From Kangiella sp. TOML190 (GTDB taxonomy: Bacteria; Pseudomonadota; Gammaproteobacteria; Enterobacterales; Kangiellaceae), in the NCBI RefSeq assembly GCF_023706045.1, contig NZ_BQYL01000001.1, positions 1,054,001 to 1,118,000 on the forward strand: DNA of 64,000 nt. The letters are read 5' to 3'. The position numbers and the translations under genes were made by a program. The notes below the pieces were generated by a model. It searched no databases and had not been told where the DNA came from. It saw only the letters and a list, made by a program, of their open reading frames with translations. This document shows, in pieces, positions 25,704-35,062 of this stretch; the first letter of the stretch is position 1, and each line of letters begins with the position of its first letter.

Positions 25704-26030
25704 ATGCCGCAGCAAACGATTCAGAGCTTTAAGGAATTTTGGCCTTATTATTTGGGCGAACACCGCTTGCCCAAGAATCGTTTGTTGCATTATATTGGCT
25801 CTTTTTTATCGCTATCCTTGTTGATTTATAGCATCGCCAGTCAGAGCTGGTGGCTCCTTATCGTATGTTTCCTGATCGGCTACGGCTTTGCTTGGATCGG
25901 ACATTTTTTTGTCGAAAAAAATAAGCCTGCTACTTTTCAATATCCACTTTGGTCATTTATTGCCGATTATAAGATGTTTGCCATGGCCATTAGCGGCAAG
26001 CTAAAACACGAATGGCCTAAGTATTTCTAG
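25704..26030 (+). CDS. Mpo1-like / DUF962 membrane protein
   Basis: The 108-residue protein begins with Phe-x-x-Phe-Trp-Pro-Tyr-Tyr-Leu-x-Glu-His and Asn-Arg-x-Leu-His-Tyr-Ile-Gly. It has two or three hydrophobic helices, then Trp-Ile-Gly-His-Phe-Phe-Val-Glu-x-Asn-Lys-Pro-Ala-Thr-Phe-Gln-Tyr-Pro. These His-containing motifs define the DUF962 family. The yeast member Mpo1 is an iron-dependent dioxygenase acting on 2-hydroxy fatty acids; whether this bacterial form does the same is not known. Confidence 0.85.
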   Translation: MPQQTIQSFKEFWPYYLGEHRLPKNRLLHYIGSFLSLSLLIYSIASQSWWLLIVCFLIGYGFAWIGHFFVEKNKPATFQYPLWSFIADYKMFAMAISGKLKHEWPKYF

Positions 26031-26045
26031 TTATTTTACGACACT

Positions 26046-26273
26046 CTATTTTTCCAACTGATACTGGAACACTTCTTCAAGCGGCTTATTAAATAGTTGT
26101 GCGATCTTAAAAGCCACTTCTAGCGAAGGCGAATACTTATTCTTCTCAATCGCCACGACCGTTTGTCGAGTAACCCCTATCGCTTCGGCTAGAGCTTGTT
26201 GGGTCATTTCATCGTGCAGAAAGCGCAAAGTGCGTACATTATTGGTAATTTTGCCTTTCGCTAAAGCCACCAT
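26046..26273 (-). CDS. Small XRE-type helix-turn-helix regulator
   Basis: This 75-residue protein is essentially one HTH domain: an N-terminal Asn-Asn-Val-Arg-x-Leu-Arg, then Thr-Gln-Gln-Ala-Leu-Ala-Glu-Ala-Ile-Gly-Val-Thr-Arg-Gln-Thr-Val, then Ile-Glu-x-Asn-Lys-Tyr-x-Pro-Ser-Leu. Regulators of this size are often encoded next to small membrane proteins, as here. Its start overlaps the upstream gene's stop by one base, so the two are coupled. The perfect palindrome at 26738-26763 upstream of the pair is a likely binding site. Confidence 0.88.
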   Translation of the reverse strand: MVALAKGKITNNVRTLRFLHDEMTQQALAEAIGVTRQTVVAIEKNKYSPSLEVAFKIAQLFNKPLEEVFQYQLEK

Positions 26274-26689
26274 TAAAGCCCTCGACGATAGAAGAGTAAC
26301 TGCAAGCTGTAATGCAGTATCTCGGCGATCACCAGTATCGAGAGTACATTGGCGAGACTAAGCACTGGGATTCCCAGCAGTAGGCTACCGCAGATGTAGA
26401 AAATAATCAGGCCTGACAATAATAATCCGGAAAAGTGTGAGGACTTGTATTCCACCAACTTATCCCGCTCGTCCAAGGATTGGTTGGCTTCGCGCTTGTT
26501 GAACGCGGCTAATAGGCCATGGCCTATCGCTTCAATGGCAATAAACAGGATAATCGCAATCCAAAGATGTTTCACTGGGATAGAGGCCGGATCTAATGCT
26601 GGCCAACGGGCAGAGCTGCTAATCATGTAGGTCAGTAAAAATACAAAAGCTACAATGTGCAAGACGGCACTTTTTTCTCGAAAAGACAT
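26273..26689 (-). CDS. Four-helix membrane protein paired with the HTH regulator
   Basis: The 138-residue protein has four predicted membrane helices and an Arg-Asp-Lys motif in the central loop (Ser-Leu-Asp-Glu-Arg-Asp-Lys-Leu-Val-Glu-Tyr-Lys-Ser). That pattern is similar to DUF2178-like proteins that travel with small XRE regulators. The function of such pairs is not established. It is the first gene of a two-gene unit and is preceded by a 26-bp palindrome. Confidence 0.7.
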   Translation of the reverse strand: MSFREKSAVLHIVAFVFLLTYMISSSARWPALDPASIPVKHLWIAIILFIAIEAIGHGLLAAFNKREANQSLDERDKLVEYKSSHFSGLLLSGLIIFYICGSLLLGIPVLSLANVLSILVIAEILHYSLQLLFYRRGL

Positions 26690-26737
26690 AAAATTAACTC
26701 CAAATATCAGGTCGAACTAAAGTAATAAATATTTAAC

Positions 26738-26763
26738 TTAATGTCAAATATATTTGACATTAA
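26738..26763. promoter_or_regulatory. perfect 26-bp palindrome, candidate HTH operator
   Basis: The core TGTCAAATATATTTGACA extends to a 13-bp perfect inverted repeat on each side with no spacer. It lies about 50 bp before the start of the membrane protein gene that precedes the HTH regulator, a typical place for autoregulation. The AT-rich centre could also include promoter elements. Confidence 0.7.
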
Positions 26764-26770
26764 TGGAAAT

Positions 26771-26799
26771 AAAAAAAGCAGAATAAGCTCTGCTTTCTT
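26771..26799 (-). terminator. rho-independent terminator after the ABM-domain gene
   Basis: Read on the minus strand, an AAAGCAGA / TCTGCTTT-type stem is followed by a run of T residues. It lies about 50 bp after the stop of the gene at 26850-27143 and separates that unit from the HTH pair. Confidence 0.75.
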
Positions 26800-26849
26800 T
26801 GAATTGGACTGAGTTGTTGGTGATGTAGAGCTTAAGAAGCTTACGGCAG

Positions 26850-27143
26850 CTACTTTAAATTGGTGGACTCCATGACCAACACTCGCTCATCAGCTTCGAG
26901 CAAAGGGCGCATGGCATCAAGCAAATCAACTCTTTGCTCAGATTCAGCCCAAGTTTCCCACGCTTCCAGCGTATCCCAGCAAGACATTACCACCACATGG
27001 TTAGGATCGCTAACTAGGCTAAACAATTCGCCGGATAAAAAGCCCGGAACATTGCTCGCTTTATTTTTTGCTTTACGGATAAGTGCATGATAATCATCAA
27101 CTTTTTCTGCACTAATTTGGCGTTCGATTACTACACGGATCAT
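26850..27143 (-). CDS. Antibiotic biosynthesis monooxygenase-domain protein
   Basis: The 97-residue protein has the ABM ferredoxin-like fold: an N-terminal strand Ile-Arg-Val-Val-Ile-Glu-Arg, the Pro-Gly-Phe-Leu-Ser-Gly-Glu-Leu segment, a His-Val-Val-Val-Met-Ser-Cys-Trp-Asp-Thr strand and a Trp-Glu-x-Trp helix. Members include quinol-type monooxygenases and haem-degrading enzymes, but many are uncharacterised. It lies 15 bp downstream of dsbB and may be in the same transcript. Substrate is unknown. Confidence 0.8.
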   Translation of the reverse strand: MIRVVIERQISAEKVDDYHALIRKAKNKASNVPGFLSGELFSLVSDPNHVVVMSCWDTLEAWETWAESEQRVDLLDAMRPLLEADERVLVMESTNLK

Positions 27144-27158
27144 AATTTTAACCTGTTA

Positions 27159-27671
27159 TTACACATAAGCTGGGGCTTTAAAAGCCTTGATCAAGCGGTA
27201 TAGCATGACCATAAAAGCCACGCTAAAGATAAGCAGCATCCAAGTCGGCATGGACAATCCTAGCCACTGCCAGCTGATGTCGGCGCATTTGCCATCGCCA
27301 GCGAGTACTTGCTTAATGACATCAAATAAGGGTAACACGTCCATCAGCACATCCAAAGGCGCGCCGCAGTCCATTACCTGATCTTTTGGTAAGTTTTGAA
27401 TGTAGACATGTTTGGCGGAGATCCAGATCCCCATCGCAGCACACAATACCCCAAAAATTTGAAAGAGTTTATTCCAAATCGATTCATGGCGTGGATTGAA
27501 AATGGCGTTAAGCAATAAAGTTATGCCCAAACCAAGCACGGCAACCCTTGAGAAAATACACAAAGGGCAGGGATCCATAAATTGAACGTATTGGAAGTAA
27601 TAGGCGGTCACCAATAACTGGTAACAAATGAAGGCGCCTAAAAAATTTAGTGGGCGAGTATTTAAGGTCAT
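27159..27671 (-). CDS. dsbB: Disulfide bond formation protein B
   Basis: ATG 27671 (Met-Thr-Leu-Asn-Thr) is chosen over a longer in-frame start, giving 170 residues, which matches the family. Four membrane helices are visible. The first periplasmic pair is Cys-Pro-Leu-Cys after a Tyr-Tyr-Phe-Gln-Tyr segment. The second pair is the Cys of Asp-Cys-Gly-Ala-Pro and the Cys of Gly-Asp-Gly-Lys-Cys. DsbB reoxidises DsbA and passes electrons to quinones in the inner membrane. Confidence 0.92.
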   Translation of the reverse strand: MTLNTRPLNFLGAFICYQLLVTAYYFQYVQFMDPCPLCIFSRVAVLGLGITLLLNAIFNPRHESIWNKLFQIFGVLCAAMGIWISAKHVYIQNLPKDQVMDCGAPLDVLMDVLPLFDVIKQVLAGDGKCADISWQWLGLSMPTWMLLIFSVAFMVMLYRLIKAFKAPAYV

Positions 27672-27817
27672 ATTGTTTGAAATTGTGCTTAAAACTGCTG
27701 CTGACAACTTAGATTTAGCGCACACTACTCCTAACTTCAGCAAAGTTCAAGTGATGGTGCTTAAAATCTAAACAAATTGCAACTAATCAGACCAATGGCA
27801 TTTTGCCTATTGTGGTT

Positions 27818-30127
27818 TTAGTTCTTTTTTAAAGCATCGGCCAGCGCGTTAGCAAAAGCCCCTTGCGGCGGGTGTTGGCGCTTAGGACGAGCTTTATGCT
27901 GGTGCTTTTTACCATTGTTAGCATTGGGCTTTTTGTTGTTAGGGTTGCCCGCTTGACGGGTGCCGGTCATTGACAAGCCAATACGCTTGCGCTGCAAATC
28001 TACATCGAGTACCCAGACGCGGACAATATCGCCTGCTTTAACCACTTGCGCCGGATCCTTGATAAATTCATTGGCCATATTGGAAAGATGCACTAAACCA
28101 TCTTGATGCACTCCAATATCCACAAAGGCGCCGAAAGCTGTGACATTGGTGATCACGCCTTCCAGCTCCATATTGGGCTTGAGATCATGCATGGTTTCAA
28201 CGCCCTCTTTATAGCGCACCATTTTAAACTCGGGACGCGGATCGCGACCGGGCTTATCCAGTTCGCTAAGAATATCTTGGACTGTGTGCTGGCCATGCTC
28301 ATCATCAATATAGCGATCGGCGTTGATCGCTTTTAGCTTCTCGCCATTACCGATTAATTGACTCACTTCTTTTATCGCCAAGTCCTGCATCATCTGTTGC
28401 ACTAGCGGATAGGACTCAGGGTGTACTGCCGAGCTATCCAAAGCATTATCGCCATTGGCAATGCGCAAGAAACCCGCCGCTTGCTCAAAGGTTTTGGGGC
28501 CCATTCGCTCCACTTCCAGAAGTTGTTGGCGATTTTTAAAGCGGCCATTATGATCGCGCCAATTGACAATGTTTTGGGCGATGGTTTTGCTTAGTCCCGA
28601 TACCCTCGTTAACAAGGGCACCGATGCCATGTTCAGGTCCACGCCCACCGCGTTTACACAATCTTCTACCACTCCATCAAGGCTTTTAGCCAATTGGCTT
28701 TGGCTGACGTCATGCTGATATTGGCCAACGCCAATGGATTTTGGTTCGATTTTCACCAACTCAGGTAGGGGATCCTGTAGTCGGCGGGCGATCGACACTG
28801 AGCCACGATAACTAACATCCAAATCGGGAAATTCTTGCGAGGCCAGCGCTGAAGCGGAATAGACCGAAGCACCAGCCTCGCTCACCATAATCTTCTGTGG
28901 TTTGCTATCCAGTTGTTTGATCAATTCGGCAACCAGTTTATCGGTTTCCCGCGACGCTGTGCCGTTACCGATACTAATCAGTTCAACCTTATGCATCTCG
29001 CACAGGGTTTTCAATTTACGCAAGGATTGATCCCACTGGTTTTGCGGAGCGTGTGGAAAAATGGTGGTGTGTGTCATCAATTTTCCAGTTTGGTCAACCA
29101 CCACGGCCTTACAGCCAGTGCGTAAACCCGGATCAATTCCCATAGTGATTTTAGCACCAGCTGGAGCGGCCATTAGCAAGTCCTGCAAGTTTTTGGCAAA
29201 AATACGGATAGCTTCGGCTTCGGCTTGTTCGCGCACTTTACTCAACAGTTCGGTTTCCAAATAAAGATGCAGCTTTATTTTCCAAGTCCATAGCACCACT
29301 TGCTGCAACCAGCTGTCGGCAGGGCGTTTTTGATCGCGAATGTTAAAATGTTCAGCAATAAAACCAAGGCACGGATCGACCGAGTTTTCATCCTGAATTA
29401 AGCGCAGATTTGAAACCATTTGCAGACTTAGAATCGATTCGTTGCGGCCACGCAACAAAGCCAAAGTGCGGTGCGATGGGATCTGGTTAAATAGCTCGTG
29501 ATGATCGAAATAATCGGAGAACTTGATACCTTCTTTTTCTTTAGCTGGCATCACGCTACTCTTAAGATAAGCATTTTTCCACAAATAATCGCGCAGGGTT
29601 TTTAGTAGCTCAGCATTTTCCGCAAACTGCTCCATGAGGATCTGCTTAGCGCCATCAAGCGCGTCTTTGCTCGTGGCAATCTTATGTTCTTGATTGATAA
29701 AGTTAGCCGCTTCGGTTTCTGGCTCTAGGCTGGGGTTTTGCCATAAGGCTAGGGCTAGCGGTTGTAAACCGGCTTCGCGAGCGATTTGTGCTTTAGTGCG
29801 TCTTTTGGGCTTGAAAGGCAAATAAAGATCTTCCAGCTCGCTTTTGGTTTCAGCGCTTTGAATTGCTTTGCTCAGCTCGGGGGTCAGCTTTTCCTGTTCC
29901 TCGATAGACTTTAAGATAGCGTTACGTCGTTCTTCTAATTCCCGCAAATAACCTAAACGTTGCTCAATATCGCGAAGCTGCGCATCATCCAGCGCGCCAG
30001 TAACTTCTTTACGGTAGCGAGCGATAAAGGGCACGGTAGAGCCTTCATCTAACATTCTAACGGCGGCATCGACTTGTTGCGGACGAACTTTAAGCTCGGC
30101 GGCAATTTGTTGGTTAATTTGTAACAT
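27818..30127 (-). CDS. tex: Tex RNA-binding transcription accessory protein
   Basis: The 769-residue protein has the full Tex layout: an N-terminal helical domain with [13 protein letters not shown], a YqgF/RNase H-like domain with [12 protein letters not shown], helix-hairpin-helix segments, and a C-terminal S1 domain (about 650-720). It ends in a Lys/Asn/His-rich tail of about 45 residues. Tex binds nucleic acids and influences transcription and RNA turnover. It is transcribed alone. Confidence 0.95.
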   Translation of the reverse strand: MLQINQQIAAELKVRPQQVDAAVRMLDEGSTVPFIARYRKEVTGALDDAQLRDIEQRLGYLRELEERRNAILKSIEEQEKLTPELSKAIQSAETKSELEDLYLPFKPKRRTKAQIAREAGLQPLALALWQNPSLEPETEAANFINQEHKIATSKDALDGAKQILMEQFAENAELLKTLRDYLWKNAYLKSSVMPAKEKEGIKFSDYFDHHELFNQIPSHRTLALLRGRNESILSLQMVSNLRLIQDENSVDPCLGFIAEHFNIRDQKRPADSWLQQVVLWTWKIKLHLYLETELLSKVREQAEAEAIRIFAKNLQDLLMAAPAGAKITMGIDPGLRTGCKAVVVDQTGKLMTHTTIFPHAPQNQWDQSLRKLKTLCEMHKVELISIGNGTASRETDKLVAELIKQLDSKPQKIMVSEAGASVYSASALASQEFPDLDVSYRGSVSIARRLQDPLPELVKIEPKSIGVGQYQHDVSQSQLAKSLDGVVEDCVNAVGVDLNMASVPLLTRVSGLSKTIAQNIVNWRDHNGRFKNRQQLLEVERMGPKTFEQAAGFLRIANGDNALDSSAVHPESYPLVQQMMQDLAIKEVSQLIGNGEKLKAINADRYIDDEHGQHTVQDILSELDKPGRDPRPEFKMVRYKEGVETMHDLKPNMELEGVITNVTAFGAFVDIGVHQDGLVHLSNMANEFIKDPAQVVKAGDIVRVWVLDVDLQRKRIGLSMTGTRQAGNPNNKKPNANNGKKHQHKARPKRQHPPQGAFANALADALKKN

Positions 30128-30374
30128 CTTGTGATAGTTTATTGGGAAAAATAAAGCGGCATAGTATAGTAGCCTTAGCTTTTTGAAAAGAGCCGCAGAT
30201 AAAAAGTGCTGAAAGTTTCAAAAAGTGTTTCCTAATAACAAATACTTAGCCAATTAATGGGAATTGGCCTAGCACAAAGAATAGATTCAGGTAGGGTTTT
30301 GGCCAGATTAGCTAATCTAAATTAATCATAAAAATGTCATAGCATAAAAGCCAAAGTGAAGAAGGGTAACGAAA

Positions 30375-31097
30375 ATGACTGAAGAAACACCAAAAATTTT
30401 AGTAGTGGATGACGATGTTCGATTGCGTAGTTTGCTTGAACGTTATCTTAAGGAGCAAGATTTTATCGTTAGAACGGTGGAAAACGCCGAGCAGATGGAC
30501 CGCTTTTTGGAGCGCGAGAATTATCATTTGATGGTGCTTGATTTAATGCTGCCTGGCGAAGATGGTCTATCCATTTGCCGTCGCTTGCGCGCCGACAATA
30601 ATCCAATCCCGATTATTATGTTGACCGCTAAAGGTGATGAGGTGGATCGAATCGTTGGCTTGGAAGTTGGAGCGGATGATTATCTGGCTAAGCCTTTTAA
30701 CCCGCGTGAGTTGTTGGCGCGCATTCGAGCCGTGTTGCGCCGTCAGGCTAAACATATTCCGGGCGCCCCCAGCAATTCTGAGGCGGTGGTTTCTTTTGGA
30801 CGCTTTACTTTGAATCTGGCTACTCGTGAGATGACTGAAGATGGCAATTCGATTTCTCTGACCAGTGGTGAATTTGCAGTTCTAAAGTCTTTGGTGGAGC
30901 ATTCGCGCCAGCCGTTATCGCGCGATAAGTTGATGAATTTGGCGCGCGGTCGTGATTATTCGGCTCTGGAGCGCAGTATTGACGTGCAAGTATCGCGTTT
31001 GCGGCGCTTGATCGAGGAAGATCCTGCCAATCCACGCTATATCCAGACCGTATGGGGTGTTGGTTATGTGTTTGTACCCGATGGCGGTGAAGCCTAG
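30375..31097 (+). CDS. ompR: Two-component response regulator OmpR
   Basis: The 240-residue protein has a receiver with an acidic Asp-Asp-Asp cluster near residue 13, phospho-acceptor Asp56 and Lys in Asp-Asp-Tyr-Leu-Ala-Lys-Pro-Phe. A winged-helix domain follows with Leu-Thr-Ser-Gly-Glu-Phe-Ala-Val-Leu and a Trp-Gly-Val-Gly-Tyr-Val-Phe ending, both typical of OmpR. It is followed at 10 bp by envZ, and the hslO-hslR genes lie on the other side, a linkage common in gammaproteobacteria. It regulates envelope genes in response to osmolarity or acid in related bacteria. Confidence 0.95.
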   Translation: MTEETPKILVVDDDVRLRSLLERYLKEQDFIVRTVENAEQMDRFLERENYHLMVLDLMLPGEDGLSICRRLRADNNPIPIIMLTAKGDEVDRIVGLEVGADDYLAKPFNPRELLARIRAVLRRQAKHIPGAPSNSEAVVSFGRFTLNLATREMTEDGNSISLTSGEFAVLKSLVEHSRQPLSRDKLMNLARGRDYSALERSIDVQVSRLRRLIEEDPANPRYIQTVWGVGYVFVPDGGEA

Positions 31098-31107
31098 CCA
31101 ATAACTG

Positions 31108-32397
31108 ATGCGGATCTTACCTAAAACCGCCTTTGGACGAATTGCCTTATTAGTAGGGTTCCTGCTGGTGATCAATCAGTTGGTTTCCTATTTTACTATT
31201 TCTTGGTACGTCACTCAGCCGTCCGTAAAGCAATTGGTGCAACTATTGGCGGCGGATGTGAATACCGCTATCTATGTGCAGCATAAAGAATTCCCGCCAG
31301 CGGTGCGCCAAGAAATTATGCAAACTCAAAGTATGGAGCTGGTCTCGACCCGTAATGGTGAGCCGAAAGCTTTGCGTGAAGCCCAACCTTATGCAGTGCT
31401 AACTCAAGAGCTGGCTGATTATTTGCAAATTCCGGTAGAGCGCACCGAAATGCGGGTCGAAGAATCGGACAAAATTTACTATTGGATTAAATCGCCACGG
31501 CATACCAATGTCTGGCTGCGAGTGGCGATGGAGCCATTTCAGGGCTTTAACATTCATCCACCAGTAGTATATTTTACCGCGATTTTACTGTTGAGTTTGC
31601 TTGGTGGTTGGATCTTTACCCGCCAAATTTCTAAGCCGTTACGCCGCCTTGAATTTGCCGCGCGAGAAATTGGTCGTGGCGATAACCCTGGACAGCTGCA
31701 AGAAAAAGGCTTAGAAGAAATGGTTACCGTAACCCGCGCTTTTAACCAGATGGCGCGCAACGTACAGCAGCTAGAAGAAGATCGAACCTTACTGTTGGCT
31801 GGTGTTTCTCATGATCTGCGCACGCCCTTGACTCGAATTCGTCTGGCTACCGAGTTTATGAGCGATGCTGAAGCAGAAACCCGCGACGGGATTGTGCGTG
31901 ATACTGAAGATATGGATCAGATCATAAGCCAGTTTATTTCATTTGTGCGTGATGGTCGTGATGAGCGGGCAAGACCTGGCGATTTGAATGCGCTGGTGGA
32001 AGATTGTGTTTTGACCAATCGAATTAAAGAGGAAGACATTAGTTTTGAGCTGGGCAAGTTGCCGCAAGCCGCTTTTAAACCCTTGGCGATGAAACGTTTG
32101 GTGACTAACTTGATTCAAAATGGTCTGAAATATGCAGGCCCGCCCTTAACGGTGGTAACTGGCTTATACGGTAGCAAAATACGAATTTCGGTTTTTGATC
32201 AAGGTGATGGCATTGACGAAGAAGAAATTGAGCGACTATTTCAACCGTTTTCCCGCGGCAACACTGCTCGTTCCGGCGGTGGCTCTGGCTTGGGTTTAGC
32301 CATCGTGCGCCGAATTGCTGAAATGCATCAGGGCCAAGTGAAGTTAATTAACCGTCCTGAAGGTGGGCTTGAAGCTCGATTTGAAATGCCGCGATGA
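31108..32397 (+). CDS. envZ: Osmolarity sensor histidine kinase EnvZ
   Basis: The 429-residue protein has two membrane helices (about 9-30 and 152-170) flanking a periplasmic domain, a HAMP segment with [11 protein letters not shown], the phospho-acceptor motif [12 protein letters not shown], and an ATPase domain with Asn-Leu-Ile-Gln-Asn and Gly-Ser-Gly-Leu-Gly-Leu-Ala-Ile. It phosphorylates and dephosphorylates OmpR. It is convergent with hslO. Confidence 0.94.
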   Translation: MRILPKTAFGRIALLVGFLLVINQLVSYFTISWYVTQPSVKQLVQLLAADVNTAIYVQHKEFPPAVRQEIMQTQSMELVSTRNGEPKALREAQPYAVLTQELADYLQIPVERTEMRVEESDKIYYWIKSPRHTNVWLRVAMEPFQGFNIHPPVVYFTAILLLSLLGGWIFTRQISKPLRRLEFAAREIGRGDNPGQLQEKGLEEMVTVTRAFNQMARNVQQLEEDRTLLLAGVSHDLRTPLTRIRLATEFMSDAEAETRDGIVRDTEDMDQIISQFISFVRDGRDERARPGDLNALVEDCVLTNRIKEEDISFELGKLPQAAFKPLAMKRLVTNLIQNGLKYAGPPLTVVTGLYGSKIRISVFDQGDGIDEEEIERLFQPFSRGNTARSGGGSGLGLAIVRRIAEMHQGQVKLINRPEGGLEARFEMPR

Positions 32398-32473
32398 GTA
32401 TAGAGCTTTTCTCAAGTTAAACCCTTAGAGTTTACCCTAGTATTAGCAGAAATTCGCTGAGCTTAGTGCGCTA

Positions 32474-33367
32474 CTAATTCACCGTTCCCTGATCCGCTTC
32501 AGCCGTTAGTAGCGCCATAATTTCCTGACGGTTGAAGACTTCTTTGTTGCTGCAAAAATCACAAATCATTTCTATCTCGCCCTGTTCTTCGACGATCCCC
32601 ATTAACTCGGAAGGATCTAAGGTGGTCAGTGCCGCCATATTTCTTTCGCGCGAACAACTGCATTGGAACTCAATTGCTTTGGCTGGATAAATACTCACTT
32701 CGTCCTGATGGAATAGACGGTAGAGCAGATCTTCATGGCTGAGCGCAAATGCTTCTTCGGCGCCAAGGGTTTGGGTTAGGGCAGTAACGTGGTCAAAGGC
32801 TTGTTGAGTTTCCTCATTACCAACACTGGAAGCGGCTTCTTGTGGCAGGCTTTGTAAAAAGATACCAAAAGCTTGTTGTTGGTTGGCAATAATTTTGATG
32901 TGGGTCGGTAACTGCTCAGAAAGATTAAAATAATCTTCTAAACATTCGGCCAGACTAGTTTTATCCAGTGGTACTATGCCTTGATAGCGTTGTCCCTTGT
33001 CAGGATCGATCGTGATCGCCATTTGACCGCCGTGGGTCCAGCGTGAAAAATCGAACGATTGATCGCTAATAAGATGGGCGGACTCTTCATTCACTTGCAA
33101 TAGCCCGCGGATATGACCATGGTGATCCACTTCTAACAACATCAATTTCACCAAAGAAGGGCTTTGCAGTTGCAAAGAAACTCGTCCTTCGATTTTGATA
33201 ATATCGGCTAGTAAGGCGCAAGCGGCTAGGCATTCGGCCAATAAATGGCGGACTTCTTGCGGGTATTGGTGTTGATCGCAAATGGTTTGAATCGAGTCTT
33301 GTAAACTAACAATTTCGCCACGGATCGGCAGTTGAGCAAAACTAAATCGCTGGATTTGGTCGGCCAT
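32474..33367 (-). CDS. hslO: Redox-regulated chaperone Hsp33
   Basis: ATG 33367 (Met-Ala-Asp-Gln-Ile-Gln-Arg-Phe) fits the family N-terminus; an upstream in-frame TTG at 33385 is less likely. The 297-residue protein has the Hsp33 fold and a C-terminal zinc switch with Cys-Ser-Cys-Ser-Arg-Glu-Arg and Cys-Asp-Phe-Cys. Oxidation of these cysteines releases zinc and activates the holdase in the cytoplasm. It is downstream of hslR. Confidence 0.94.
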   Translation of the reverse strand: MADQIQRFSFAQLPIRGEIVSLQDSIQTICDQHQYPQEVRHLLAECLAACALLADIIKIEGRVSLQLQSPSLVKLMLLEVDHHGHIRGLLQVNEESAHLISDQSFDFSRWTHGGQMAITIDPDKGQRYQGIVPLDKTSLAECLEDYFNLSEQLPTHIKIIANQQQAFGIFLQSLPQEAASSVGNEETQQAFDHVTALTQTLGAEEAFALSHEDLLYRLFHQDEVSIYPAKAIEFQCSCSRERNMAALTTLDPSELMGIVEEQGEIEMICDFCSNKEVFNRQEIMALLTAEADQGTVN

Positions 33368-33434
33368 GATGATAAAAGCTACCAATAATGATTAAATTAT
33401 AGTTAATGATTATACCGTTAAAAGGCCTAAGAGA

Positions 33435-33815
33435 TCAGTCTTGCTCGCGAAGAAATTTATGGATCTGGCGTCTTTGTTTCTTGTCGGGGCGTTTGTCCGA
33501 TGTCGGCATTGACTGGCGTTGCACACGAATTTCTTCCCTTTTGGCGATACTCTCTTCGGTTTCATGGTAAAGGCTTTGGGCGACGCTAGCAGGGCCTCTT
33601 TGTTCGGATAGAGCGGTCACCACAATGGTTTTTTGGACAAAACCTTGCATCAGCCGAATTTCCATACCGGGCTGCACTGTGCGATTGGCCTTGCCACGAA
33701 CGCCGTCACAATGCACTTTGCCGCCTTCGATAGCCTTTTTGGCGAGACTGCGAGTCTTGTAGAAGCGTGCCGCCCATAACCATTTGTCTAATCGAGTATT
33801 TTTGTCAGTGGACAC
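33435..33815 (-). CDS. hslR: Heat shock protein 15 (Hsp15)
   Basis: The 126-residue protein has an S4 RNA-binding domain at the N-terminus (Arg-Leu-Asp-Lys-Trp-Leu-Trp-Ala-Ala-Arg-Phe-Tyr-Lys-Thr-Arg) and a basic C-terminal tail. Hsp15 binds 50S subunits carrying stalled nascent chains and helps recycle them. It lies upstream of hslO with 67 bp between, as in many relatives. Confidence 0.93.
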   Translation of the reverse strand: MSTDKNTRLDKWLWAARFYKTRSLAKKAIEGGKVHCDGVRGKANRTVQPGMEIRLMQGFVQKTIVVTALSEQRGPASVAQSLYHETEESIAKREEIRVQRQSMPTSDKRPDKKQRRQIHKFLREQD

Positions 33816-34042
33816 CTTGAACCTTACCTATCTTTACAGTATTGTGGCTTGCCATCTTTAAATTAGCGTGGGAAACTTTATCCGTAATCTAGCTAGTTCT
33901 ATATAGTAACTCTTAGTGCAGTTAAGCGGTATCAAAAGTTATTATTAGCACGGAATTTGGAAGCCTTTAAGGTTGATAATTTATAGTTATGGAAGAGACT
34001 TTCGACAATAACAATCATAACGAATTTAGATAAGATTTATTA

Positions 34043-35032
34043 ATGAACACTTCGAGTCAGAAAATTTCAGCAATGTGGCAAAAACACATGGGGTTAATCG
34101 GTAAGTTAATCGCTCTAGTGTTTATTCTGCTTGCTCTGTATTGGCTAGCCAAAATGGTCTGGTTATGGGTCGATTATGCTCAGCCCAAACCAGTGGCCAG
34201 CAACGTCATCGAAGCCCCTAAAGTTCGTAAGTCGACTCCGGTCAATGCCAATAATTTGGTGAAAAAACACTTGTTTGGGATCGCTAATCAAAAACCGGTG
34301 GAAGTTGAAGAGGTGGTGGGTGAGACGCGCCTCAATCTAAAATTATTAGGCGTCTATGTCGGCGCCGATGATAAGGCCGGTAGCGCCATCATCCGCGCTG
34401 GTGGCGGTAAAGAGAAGGTTTACTGGATAGATGACAAGTTGGAGGTTTCTGGTCGCGGCAACGTTACCTTAAAGCGCGTAGAGCCGCTAAAAGTCATAAT
34501 TAATAATAATGGCAAAAATGAAACCCTAACTTTGTTGGAGCAATTAAATAAGCAAGTGATGGCTACTGCTAATAAAAAGCAGGCGAGTGCAGATGATAAG
34601 GATGCGGATGCTAAAACCATTGATAAAAGACGTGATAGCCGTATTAGTAAACAACTGGCTGACATGAAAGAAAAGCTGGTTTCGAGTCCGCAATCTTATG
34701 CCGATTTGGCGCGTTTTGAGCCAGTAGTAGATGCTAATGGACAGGTTTCTGGCTTTAAATTAGCGCCAGGTAAAGATCCCAGAATGTTTACTCGGTTGGG
34801 ATTACGTCGCAACGATGTGGTTAAATCGATTAATGGGGTGGGGTTAGATAATCAAGCCTACTGGGCAGCGTTAGAGCAATTACAAACCTCAGATACCTTG
34901 GAGATCAACCTTGAGCGCAATGGACAGGCGATCACTTTGTTATTAAATGTGGGCGCAAATTCGGCAGAGACGACGCCAGAAAACCGGCAGCAAGAACCGC
35001 GCAGAACTTCAAATAGCTTGGAAATACAATAA
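34043..35032 (+). CDS. gspC: Type II secretion protein GspC
   Basis: The 329-residue inner-membrane protein has one N-terminal helix (about 19-40), a homology-region domain (about 70-170: His-Leu-Phe-Gly-Ile, Leu-Leu-Gly-Val-Tyr, Val-Tyr-Trp-Ile-Asp-Asp), and a C-terminal PDZ domain (about 205-310: Gly-x-Lys-Leu-Ala-Pro-Gly-Lys and Leu-Gly-Leu-Arg-Arg-Asn-Asp-Val-Val). It links the inner-membrane platform to the GspD secretin. It opens a run of twelve gsp genes in the standard order C to N. Confidence 0.93.
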   Translation: MNTSSQKISAMWQKHMGLIGKLIALVFILLALYWLAKMVWLWVDYAQPKPVASNVIEAPKVRKSTPVNANNLVKKHLFGIANQKPVEVEEVVGETRLNLKLLGVYVGADDKAGSAIIRAGGGKEKVYWIDDKLEVSGRGNVTLKRVEPLKVIINNNGKNETLTLLEQLNKQVMATANKKQASADDKDADAKTIDKRRDSRISKQLADMKEKLVSSPQSYADLARFEPVVDANGQVSGFKLAPGKDPRMFTRLGLRRNDVVKSINGVGLDNQAYWAALEQLQTSDTLEINLERNGQAITLLLNVGANSAETTPENRQQEPRRTSNSLEIQ

Positions 35033-35062
35033 ATATTGGCAGGATTTAGAGACAAAAATGGT

